In this document: piece by piece, positions 1 through 5,132 of the stretch
Layout of the letters: each line of letters begins with the position of its first letter
How positions within the stretch are numbered: position 1 is the first letter of the stretch
NCBI GenBank assembly: GCA_030699005.1
Contig: JAUYLQ010000028.1
Location: 1 to 7,487, forward strand
Length of the DNA stretch: 7,487 nucleotides
DNA from: an archaeon
Lineage (GTDB): Archaea > Nanobdellota > Nanobdellia > Pacearchaeales > GW2011-AR1
Direction of reading: 5' to 3'
Made by a program: the position numbers and the translations under genes
Notes under the pieces: model-generated
What the model was told of the DNA's origin: nothing
The model's database searches: none
The model's input: only the letters and a program-made list of their open reading frames with translations

Positions 1-341
1 TTTCCCTTATTTCTCACCGAAGCAATTAAAGAAATATAATCATGCATGGCCCCAATAAAAACTGCCCCGACTAAGACCCAAATTGCAACCGGGAGCCAGC
101 CAAAATAACTTATTGCAAGGATTGGCCCGATAATGGGTCCAGCACCCGCAATTGAAGCAAAGTGATGTCCTGCGAGCAAATTCTTTTTTGCGGGGGAGAA
201 ATCAATTTTATTCTTGTTTTTTATTGCGGGGGTTTTGGTTTTATCACTTACCCTTATTCTTTTTTCAATAAACCTTCCATAAAACCGGTATCCAAGATAC
301 ATCCACAAAATTGCGATGACTACTATAATTGCGGCGTTCAC
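1..341 (-). CDS. cstA: CstA-family peptide/pyruvate transporter, N-terminal part (cut by left edge)
   Basis: Codons 1-113 of a membrane transporter are visible on the minus strand; the rest lies beyond base 1. The translation opens MNAAIIVVIAILWMYLGYRF (TM1). It then has the CstA hallmark GHHFASIAGAGPIIGPILA (residues 58-76) and a membrane stretch ending in GAMHDYISLI near residues 98-107, the usual CstA N-terminal order. Family members import peptides or pyruvate during starvation; that role is established for bacterial CstA/BtsT and is only inferred here. The start is GTG at 341-339: an in-frame stop lies four codons upstream, and an AGGTGA Shine-Dalgarno motif sits 4 bases before the GTG. 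The gene is divergent from secY across 93 bases. An internal ATG at codon 14 is the alternative start, but it would delete most of TM1. The family call is secure and the substrate is not. Confidence 0.9.
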   Translation of the reverse strand, partial: MNAAIIVVIAILWMYLGYRFYGRFIEKRIRVSDKTKTPAIKNKNKIDFSPAKKNLLAGHHFASIAGAGPIIGPILAISYFGWLPVAIWVLVGAVFIGAMHDYISLIASVRNKG

Positions 342-345
342 TTTT

Positions 346-351
346 TCACCT
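346..351 (-). promoter_or_regulatory. Shine-Dalgarno motif of cstA
   Basis: Read on the minus strand this is AGGTGA, complementary to the archaeal 16S rRNA 3' end, 4 bases before the GTG start. It decides the start choice, because the GTG would otherwise be unremarkable. The other first-in-transcript genes in this window appear leaderless, so this gene uses a different mode of initiation. Confidence 0.6.
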
Positions 352-372
352 TAATTTTTAACGTGAAAAGAG

Positions 373-380
373 CTTAAAAA
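373..380 (-). promoter_or_regulatory. Putative TATA box of cstA
   Basis: Minus-strand TTTTTAAG. With the 22-29 base spacing seen at the other promoters here, transcription would begin near base 351. That gives a leader of about 10 bases, just long enough to hold the AGGTGA motif. This is inferred from spacing and composition only. Confidence 0.4.
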
Positions 381-405
381 GTATTCTTAGATTCTCCCAA
401 CAAAC

Positions 406-413
406 TTTAAAAA
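406..413 (+). promoter_or_regulatory. TATA box of the secY operon (leaderless layout)
   Basis: TTTAAAAA occupies positions -29 to -22 relative to the secY ATG at 435. Archaeal TATA boxes are centred about 25-27 bases before the transcription start, so the mRNA would start at or next to the ATG. No Shine-Dalgarno motif precedes the ATG, which agrees with leaderless initiation. Confidence 0.55.
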
Positions 414-434
414 CTATTTTTATTTTAAAGGCAT

Positions 435-1832
435 ATGAATCTAAGAGGAATTTTTAGTCTTATTCCGGAAGTAACTCCCCCTGAAGAAAAGAAATTAAGT
501 TTTAAGGTTAAACTGAAGTGGACTTTAATTATTCTTGCGACATTTTTTATTCTTGCTAATATCTCTCTTTTTGGAATAACTGCAAATGCTCTTGAAAGGT
601 TTGAATACCTTGCAATAATTCTTGGAACAGACTTTGGGTCAATAATTTCACTTGGAATAGGTCCAATAGTAATGGCTTCGATTATTTTGCAGCTTTTGAC
701 GGGTGCCGGGATAATTAATATTGATACAACAACCGTTGAAGGAAAAAAATTCTTCCAGGGTTTGCAAAAAATACTCGTCTTCTTTTTTATAATTTTTGAG
801 GCCTCCGTTTATGTTTTCATGAATGGCCTTGAAGCTGCACAGGGGTTTGTCGGAATTGTAATCTTTCAGCTAATTCTCGGGGGGCTTGCGATTTTTTATA
901 TGAATGAACTTTGTGAAAAGTGGGGATTTGGCTCCGGAGTTAGCCTTTTTATTGCTGCAGGGGTATCCTGGAGGTTAATTTCGAGTGCATTCCAGTTTAT
1001 AGACCAGCAGGGAACAAACTGTTTATTGGATTTTGCAGGAACGCCCTGCTCAGGAAAAGTTTTAGTTTTAATTCAATCAGTAATTACCAGAGATTCGATT
1101 ACCTTACTTTCTGCAATTGCGGCGCTTGTTGTGACTGTTTTAATTTTTCTTGCGGTCGTATGGGCTCAGTCATTAAAAGTTGAAATTCCACTTTCTTACG
1201 GGAGAATAAGAGGGTACAGTGTCAAGTGGCCACTTTCTTTTTTTTATGCAAACGTTATCCCAGTTATTCTCGCTGCTGCACTTGTTGCAAATCTTCAATT
1301 GTTTGGGGGGATACTTGAAAACTGGCTTGGTCAAGCGACATTTTTAGGACATTTTGTTAACGGACAGGCGGTTTCGGGATTGTCCTTCTGGCTTGGAAGT
1401 ACAAACATTCTTGACCTTGCAATAAGAGGGGGACTTCTTCCTGCTTACCTCCTTCAGGGATTAATCCATATTATTGTATTTTCACTTCTTTGCATGATGT
1501 TTAGCATATTTTGGGTAAAGTCTTCTTCAATGGATGCAAAAGCTCAAGCCGGAAAAATTGCATCTTCCGGACTCCAAGTTGCAGGATTCAGGCAAGACAT
1601 AAGAATTTTAGAATCGATTCTGGAGAGGTACGTTATGCCATTAACTGTGATGGGGGGCATTGCAATCGGGCTTTTAGCATCATTTACAAATCTTCTTGGG
1701 GCACTTGTTTCGGGAACTGCAATACTTCTTGTGATTATGATTATGTTCCAATTGTATCAAAATATTGCACAGCAGCATATGACTGACATGAATCCTGCAT
1801 TAAGAAAGTTTATGGGCGGGGGAGGAGCATAA
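435..1832 (+). CDS. secY: Preprotein translocase subunit SecY (Sec61 alpha)
   Basis: Channel subunit of the SecYE/Sec61 translocon, which exports proteins across the membrane and inserts membrane proteins. The 465-residue product is close to the usual archaeal SecY length and is collinear with the Methanocaldococcus protein. Landmarks include the N-terminal amphipathic helix (IPEVTPPEEKK, 10-20), TM2 ISLGIGPIVMASIILQLL (71-88), and TM4/TM5 with FGSGVSLFIAAGVS (165-178). The cytoplasmic 6/7 loop has VEIPLSYGRIRG (249-260), followed by NVIPVILAAALVANLQ (273-288). A further match is MFSIFWVKSSSMDAKA (355-370) with the 8/9 loop around GFRQDIR (384-390). Ten transmembrane helices are expected. The external 5/6 loop carries Cys196 and Cys205, nine residues apart. 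The C-terminal MGGGGA is encoded by bases that also form the ribosome binding site of the next gene. secY stands outside the ribosomal-protein cluster where many archaea keep it. Confidence 0.97.
   Translation: MNLRGIFSLIPEVTPPEEKKLSFKVKLKWTLIILATFFILANISLFGITANALERFEYLAIILGTDFGSIISLGIGPIVMASIILQLLTGAGIINIDTTTVEGKKFFQGLQKILVFFFIIFEASVYVFMNGLEAAQGFVGIVIFQLILGGLAIFYMNELCEKWGFGSGVSLFIAAGVSWRLISSAFQFIDQQGTNCLLDFAGTPCSGKVLVLIQSVITRDSITLLSAIAALVVTVLIFLAVVWAQSLKVEIPLSYGRIRGYSVKWPLSFFYANVIPVILAAALVANLQLFGGILENWLGQATFLGHFVNGQAVSGLSFWLGSTNILDLAIRGGLLPAYLLQGLIHIIVFSLLCMMFSIFWVKSSSMDAKAQAGKIASSGLQVAGFRQDIRILESILERYVMPLTVMGGIAIGLLASFTNLLGALVSGTAILLVIMIMFQLYQNIAQQHMTDMNPALRKFMGGGGA
1821..1827 (+). promoter_or_regulatory. 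Strong Shine-Dalgarno of the EMC3-like gene, inside the 3' end of secY
   Basis: GGAGGAG ends 6 bases before the ATG at 1834. The same bases encode the last glycines of SecY, so the ribosome binding site and the SecY C-terminus overlap. It supports ATG 1834 as the start and translation of the second gene from a shared mRNA. Confidence 0.75.
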
Positions 1833-1833
1833 A

Positions 1834-2373
1834 ATGGCAAATAAAGAAGGAAGCTTCAAACTGATTGGAATTGTAATGGTTGTTTCCCTTTTAATTGCTG
1901 CACTTTGGGATCAGATTCCATGGTTAAAGAATTTTATTCATGCAATTTTAAATCCGACTGCAGGTTTTCTTATCGATTGGAATTTGACGGCGGGGATGCT
2001 TGTAATTGTCTTTGTTATTTCTCTACTGACAACTTTCATTCAAAAATATGCAACAGACCAAAAGGCGCTTAAGGAATTAAAAAAAGAGCAAAAAATTATT
2101 CAAGAGGAGATGAAAAAATTCAAGGATCACCCTGAAAAAGTAATGGAACTTCAAAAAAAGCAGCTTGAGTTTATTCCAAAAACAATGAAACTTTCGACCC
2201 GTGCTCTTGCTTATACTGGTATTCCATTCATTCTTTTTTTCAGGTGGTTTAACGATTATTTTATTGCTGCCGGAAACCCTCTTTTCCTGGGTTTTATGGG
2301 GTGGTTTATATTCTACCTGATTACAACTTTAATCTTTTCGGGCGTATTAAAGAAATGGATGGACGTTGTTTAA
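1834..2373 (+). CDS. DUF106 / EMC3-TMCO1-like membrane insertase (Oxa1 superfamily, archaeal Ylp1)
   Basis: A 179-residue membrane protein. Archaeal DUF106 proteins (for example Mj0480) belong to the Oxa1/YidC/EMC3/TMCO1/Get1 superfamily and are thought to help insert membrane proteins alongside SecY. A hydrophobic N-terminal segment (about 10-26) is followed by TM helix 52-69 (LTAGMLVIVFVISLLTTF). A long charged coiled coil follows (about 75-113, rich in KELKKEQ-type heptads with KDHPEKVMELQKKQ). Two closing TM helices (about 124-139 and 150-170) end in SGVLKKWMDVV. The order TM, coiled coil, two or more TMs is the family signature. The ATG is one base after the secY stop, with a strong Shine-Dalgarno. 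This is clearly a two-gene operon and fits the known archaeal habit of keeping this gene near secY. The family is confident and the biochemical role is inferred. Confidence 0.88.
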   Translation: MANKEGSFKLIGIVMVVSLLIAALWDQIPWLKNFIHAILNPTAGFLIDWNLTAGMLVIVFVISLLTTFIQKYATDQKALKELKKEQKIIQEEMKKFKDHPEKVMELQKKQLEFIPKTMKLSTRALAYTGIPFILFFRWFNDYFIAAGNPLFLGFMGWFIFYLITTLIFSGVLKKWMDVV

Positions 2374-2399
2374 AAAACATAAAACAAGGACACGAAACA

Positions 2400-2407
2400 C
2401 TTAAAAA
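2400..2407 (+). promoter_or_regulatory. Putative TATA box of the prefoldin alpha gene
   Basis: CTTAAAAA lies at -29 to -22 relative to the ATG at 2429, the same spacing as at secY, spoIIM and the cupin gene. No Shine-Dalgarno motif lies immediately before the ATG. This suggests a separate, leaderless transcript, although read-through from secY cannot be excluded because no T-rich terminator separates the genes. Confidence 0.45.
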
Positions 2408-2428
2408 AGGACTTCTTTTAGAATTGCC

Positions 2429-2899
2429 ATGGATGAAGAACTAAACATGAAATTTGGAATTTTTGAAAGGCAGATAATTCAAATTCAAAAAGAACTTCAG
2501 GCAATTGAGCAGGCAATTCTGGATATGAATCAAATAAGCTTTGGGCTTGACGAAATTGAGGGGAAAGAGGGGAATGAAATTCTTGCATCGATTGGGAGAG
2601 GAATTTTTATAAAAGCAAAAATTTCTTCAGATGAACCGCTGGTTGATGTCGGAGAGGGAAATTTTGTAAAAAAAACAATTCCTGAAACCAAAAAATTAAT
2701 TGATGAGCAGGTTAAAAAGCTGGACAAAATGAAAAATGATTTGGAAAACGAACTTGACAAAATAGGAAAAGAAATTACGAGCGCAATGGAAAAACAAAAC
2801 AAACATGGTCACAATCATGACCACGAGCATGGAAAGGACTGCGAATGTGAAAATGGCGAAGAATGCACAGATGAATGCGAGTGCGCGCATAAACATTAA
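2429..2899 (+). CDS. pfdA: Prefoldin subunit alpha with a His/Cys-rich C-terminal tail
   Basis: Prefoldin is a hexameric (alpha2 beta4) cytosolic co-chaperone that holds unfolded proteins for the thermosome. The 156-residue product has the alpha-subunit plan. An N-terminal coiled-coil helix (about 8-35) is followed by the beta-hairpin core with EILASIGRGIFIKAKI (50-65) and PLVDVGEGNFVKKTI (70-84). A C-terminal coiled-coil helix (85-122, with IDEQVKKLDKMKNDLENEL) completes it. The odd part is residues 125-156: seven histidines (126, 128, 130, 132, 134, 154, 156) and five cysteines (138, 140, 146, 150, 152) among acidic residues. Ordinary archaeal alpha subunits end near residue 125-150 of the coiled coil without such a tail. 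It looks like a metal-binding extension. M1 is preferred over M7 because of the TATA spacing. The prefoldin call is strong and the tail's function is unknown. Confidence 0.92.
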   Translation: MDEELNMKFGIFERQIIQIQKELQAIEQAILDMNQISFGLDEIEGKEGNEILASIGRGIFIKAKISSDEPLVDVGEGNFVKKTIPETKKLIDEQVKKLDKMKNDLENELDKIGKEITSAMEKQNKHGHNHDHEHGKDCECENGEECTDECECAHKH

Positions 2900-2902
2900 T
2901 CC

Positions 2903-2913
2903 CATAAAAAATT
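2903..2913 (+). promoter_or_regulatory. Possible TATA-like element before the 2940 gene
   Basis: CATAAAAAATT lies 37 to 27 bases before the ATG at 2940, in the 40-base gap after prefoldin. It is further from the start codon than the other boxes, so transcription would begin a few bases before the ATG. It is weak, and co-transcription with prefoldin is equally possible. Confidence 0.25.
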
Positions 2914-2939
2914 AAGATGTTTCCAAAAACGATGATTTT

Positions 2940-3323
2940 ATGAAAAAGAAATATATTCCTGAATACTCAAAAGGAGAAATTGTTGTTTATTTGAAAAATG
3001 ACCTTGACAAAGATTTTGCAAAAGCTTTTTCTGAAAAAATAGGTTACAAATTTTTAGGAAAAGAGATGTTTGGGGGGTTCATTGTAAAAACGGAGGCCGG
3101 AAAAGAGGACGAAGCGATAAAAGCATTTCTTGATTACAATCAATTAGTTGAAAATGCTTCTAAAAGAGACACCAAATATGAAAAAGCAAGTGAATTTTTT
3201 AGCAAAATAAAAAGTGACTTTCAAGATCTCGAAGAACTTTATGACAAATCTTCACTTAAAAAATTTAGAAAAAATCTTGAAAAAATAATCAAGGAATTAA
3301 AAGATTTTAATTCTTCTTTTTAA
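2940..3323 (+). CDS. Small protein with a subtilisin-propeptide (I9)-like N-terminal domain, function unknown
   Basis: A 127-residue soluble, lysine-rich protein without signal peptide or membrane segment. Residues 8-78 read like the propeptide/inhibitor I9 fold of subtilases. Strand GEIVVYL (12-18) is followed by a helix (23-34), then a strand pair around FLGKEMFGGFIVKT (38-51). A helix beginning KEDEAIKAFL (55-64) and a last strand before a basic end (69-78) complete it. In known subtilases this domain chaperones or inhibits the catalytic domain, but no protease domain follows. Residues 79-127 are predicted helical and highly charged. The assignment rests on pattern and fold order only and could be wrong; a generic ferredoxin-like domain is the alternative. 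It follows prefoldin by 40 bases, and its last 17 bases overlap the convergent isomerase gene tail to tail. Codon use resembles its neighbours. Confidence 0.75.
   Translation: MKKKYIPEYSKGEIVVYLKNDLDKDFAKAFSEKIGYKFLGKEMFGGFIVKTEAGKEDEAIKAFLDYNQLVENASKRDTKYEKASEFFSKIKSDFQDLEELYDKSSLKKFRKNLEKIIKELKDFNSSF
3258..3285 (-). terminator. Triple T6 tract with 11-base period, likely terminator of the isomerase gene (also phased A-tracts)
   Basis: On the minus strand three T6 runs (3285-3280, 3274-3269, 3263-3258) are separated by five bases each, so they repeat exactly every 11 bases. They start 22 bases past the stop of the 3307-4146 gene. Tandem U-tracts are what archaeal RNA polymerase uses for intrinsic termination. 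The tracts lie inside the coding region of the convergent 2940-3323 gene, where they encode lysine-rich sequence, so they may be a by-product of AT-rich codon use. Confidence 0.4.
3304..3321 (+). terminator. T-rich tract at the end of the 2940-3323 gene
   Basis: A pyrimidine-rich stretch ends in T5 and runs into the stop codon. It may terminate transcription of the prefoldin/small-protein unit within the 3' end of the convergent isomerase gene. Weak evidence, composition only. Confidence 0.25.
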
Positions 3324-4146
3324 CAGATTTCAAAAATTTTGAATATTTCATAATCCCTAGTTCGGTTACAATTTTTTTGATATACTTTTTTTTCAAAAGT
3401 TCAAAAGCAGGGTTTTCTATTTTAATCCTTGAATTCTTTGGAATTTTTCCCCAGACTTCATGGAAATCTCTTTCTTCGATTTTTACAGGATTCGCGGAAT
3501 ACTTCCAGGAATCTGCAATGACATAAAGCGGGATTTTATTCATTTTTGAAAGTTTCCCTATAACTCCGCTTCCAACTTTGTTTATAACTCCTTTTTTCAA
3601 AAGCGCATCTGCCCCAAGGAAAATTTTTGTGACCTTTCTCCCCCTTTCAATTTTTGAAAGGGAAATGTCCATTGCAGAATCAACAAACATTGTGACTTTT
3701 ATTCCGGCTTTTCTTAATTCTTTTGCGGTTTTTCTTCCCTGAAAGAGAGGCCTAGTTTCGGTATTATAGACTTCAAAACGCTTCCCTTTTTTCTTTGCAT
3801 AAATTAAAGCGTTTGCGACATTTGTTGAATGGCAATGAGTGTAAATAATCTCCCCATTCCCAATTAATTTAAAAACCAATTTGTTAATTTCGTTTTGGGC
3901 TGAATCAAAATGGGAAGAAATCTTTTCGAAATTTCCAGTTTTTGCTTTTTTTAATACATTTACAAGCAGAGGTTCAGTTGGTCTGAGTGAAATTAATTTT
4001 TTTAGTGAAACCTCTCCAGGAATTAGCGAGTATGCATAAAGAGCCTTTTTTGCAATATTTCTTGCACCCTGAATTTTCACGTTTTTTATATCTTTTGCGA
4101 TTTTATTAAAAATTTTCTTCTTTTCCAAAAGCCTCTTTTTTTCCAT
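3307..4146 (-). CDS. Ribose-1,5-bisphosphate isomerase / eIF2B alpha-beta-delta family protein
   Basis: A 279-residue member of the eIF2B/MtnA/R15P-isomerase family. In archaea the closest characterised member, Thermococcus R15P isomerase, converts ribose-1,5-bisphosphate to ribulose-1,5-bisphosphate in the AMP pathway that feeds type III RuBisCO. The N-terminal helical part has KIQGARNIAKKALYAY (24-39), like the IRGAGKIA motif of that enzyme. The Rossmann-like part has IYTHCHSTNVANAL (101-114) with the catalytic-position Cys105, NTETRPLFQGRKTAKEL (128-144), and VDSAM (155-159). LGADALLKKGVINKVGSG follows (177-194) with the catalytic-position Asp180, then NPAFELL (245-251). It is about 40 residues shorter than the Thermococcus enzyme, with the shortening in the N-terminal helices and C-terminus. 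Both active-site residues are kept, favouring an enzyme over a pure regulatory eIF2B subunit. It is divergent from spoIIM by 50 bases. No RuBisCO or AMP phosphorylase lies in the window. Confidence 0.85.
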   Translation of the reverse strand: MEKKRLLEKKKIFNKIAKDIKNVKIQGARNIAKKALYAYSLIPGEVSLKKLISLRPTEPLLVNVLKKAKTGNFEKISSHFDSAQNEINKLVFKLIGNGEIIYTHCHSTNVANALIYAKKKGKRFEVYNTETRPLFQGRKTAKELRKAGIKVTMFVDSAMDISLSKIERGRKVTKIFLGADALLKKGVINKVGSGVIGKLSKMNKIPLYVIADSWKYSANPVKIEERDFHEVWGKIPKNSRIKIENPAFELLKKKYIKKIVTELGIMKYSKFLKSVKKKN

Positions 4147-4167
4147 TAACTAAAAAACTCAAGAAAG

Positions 4168-4175
4168 TTTAAAAA
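4168..4175. promoter_or_regulatory. Shared TATA element of two divergent genes
   Basis: TTTAAAAA on the plus strand spans -29 to -22 of the spoIIM ATG at 4197. Its complement TTTTTAAA spans -29 to -22 of the isomerase ATG at 4146. One near-palindromic 8-base element in the centre of the 50-base intergenic region therefore has the right spacing for leaderless transcription in both directions. Confidence 0.5.
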
Positions 4176-4196
4176 ATCTCTTAATCTACCTACTGT

Positions 4197-5054
4197 ATGA
4201 TTGAATTGCTTATCAACCCGAAAAGTGCTGAAAAAGGACCATGGAAGATGTTTTTTATCGGGCTCCTTTATGCATCCCTCTCAATTTTGCTTGTAAAAAT
4301 GTTTTTTTCTGGAGACCCAGTCCTAACAAAATATTCGGGTTGGATTGTTGTTTCATTTTGCGTTATGTTTTCCTTGCCATTTATGTATTTTATAATTAGA
4401 CAGGAAGAAAAGGAAGACGAGGCTATAGAAGGAATGAGGAGGATGTGGAATGTTCATAAAGACGCAGTTCTCGCGTTAGTCTGGCTTTTTCTAGGTTTTG
4501 TTGTTGCGTTTTCATTTTGGCTTTTGGTTTTAGGGGATTCAAACCTCCTTAATGCACAGATAGAAACATACTGCCTGATAAACAATCCGGGGGCAATTTC
4601 TGAATGTGTTAAACAATACTCAAGCGGAGCGTTTATAGGTACAACAGGGGCAGTTACTGCAACCGAAAGATTTGCGACAATTTTTCAAAACAATCTTTAT
4701 GTGATGGTTTTCACCCTTATTTTTTCCCTTATATTCGGAGCAGGGGCAATTTTTATTCTTGCTTGGAATGCAACAGTTATTGCAAGCGCAGTAGGAGTCT
4801 TCACAAAATTTGATTTATCGCAAATTCCCGCAGGTCTTTTAAGATACATGATTCACGGACTTCCTGAAATAACCTCTTACTTCTTGGCCGCACTTGCCGG
4901 AGGAATACTTGGAACAGGATTCATAAGAAATGGGATAAAAAGCCAGAGATTCCTTCATGTTATTGAAAACGTGATAATTCTTCTTTTTGCTGCAGTGATT
5001 ATTTTGATTATTGCGGGGTTTATGGAAGTTTACTTGACGCCTTTGTTCTTCTAA
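4197..5054 (+). CDS. SpoIIM (stage II sporulation protein M, DUF95) family membrane protein
   Basis: A 285-residue integral membrane protein. The family name comes from Bacillus SpoIIM, a septal peptidoglycan-remodelling partner; archaeal members have no established function, so sporulation should not be inferred. About six TM helices are visible: 17-36, 47-67, 89-112, 165-190, 222-242 and 257-276. A charged cytoplasmic loop (68-88, RQEEKEDEAIEGMRRMW) follows TM2. The family core is IFQNNLYVM (162-170), GAGAIFILAWNATVIASAVG (181-200) and MIHGLPEITSYFLAALAGGI (218-237), matching the SpoIIM NNL, NG and HG-PE blocks; the usual NG is NA here. The long loop 113-160 between TM3 and TM4, probably outside the cell, has Cys126 and Cys137. 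The N-terminus (LINPKSAEKGPW) resembles other archaeal members. The ATG choice is supported by the TATA spacing. Confidence 0.87.
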   Translation: MIELLINPKSAEKGPWKMFFIGLLYASLSILLVKMFFSGDPVLTKYSGWIVVSFCVMFSLPFMYFIIRQEEKEDEAIEGMRRMWNVHKDAVLALVWLFLGFVVAFSFWLLVLGDSNLLNAQIETYCLINNPGAISECVKQYSSGAFIGTTGAVTATERFATIFQNNLYVMVFTLIFSLIFGAGAIFILAWNATVIASAVGVFTKFDLSQIPAGLLRYMIHGLPEITSYFLAALAGGILGTGFIRNGIKSQRFLHVIENVIILLFAAVIILIIAGFMEVYLTPLFF

Positions 5055-5057
5055 AGA

Positions 5058-5083
5058 TTTTTCTTTAAAATTTATTTATTTTT
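5058..5083 (+). terminator. T-rich terminator after spoIIM
   Basis: Several T-runs (T5, T3, T3 and T5) follow the spoIIM stop within 30 bases, in the 78-base gap before the glycosyltransferase gene. Tandem T-runs of this sort are the known archaeal intrinsic termination signal. No hairpin is needed or seen. Confidence 0.45.
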
Positions 5084-5104
5084 AAATATTCCAGTTTAAT
5101 TAAC

Positions 5105-5112
5105 TTTAAATA
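5105..5112 (+). promoter_or_regulatory. TATA box of the GlcNAc-1-phosphate transferase gene
   Basis: TTTAAATA spans -28 to -21 of the ATG at 5133, within one base of the spacing found at the other promoters here. No Shine-Dalgarno motif is present (the bases before the ATG are CCATCCAAAAAC), which agrees with a leaderless mRNA. Confidence 0.5.
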
Positions 5113-5132
5113 ATAAAAATCCATCCAAAAAC

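Noticed and set aside
162..377. Plus-strand open frame of 71 codons
   Set aside because: It lies opposite the clear cstA coding sequence, and its translation is a low-complexity Phe/Gly/Cys mixture with no family resemblance.
1511..1786. Second open frame inside secY
   Set aside because: Plus-strand shadow of conserved SecY TM9-TM10 sequence; Cys/Ser/Lys-rich translation of no known kind.
2530..2905. Two minus-strand frames opposite prefoldin
   Set aside because: Phe/Ser- and Phe/Val-rich antisense of lysine/glutamate-rich coiled-coil codons; the plus-strand prefoldin explains the region fully.
4197..5054. Sporulation function suggested by the SpoIIM name
   Set aside because: Archaea do not form endospores, and the family is widespread in archaea without known function; only the family name is carried over.
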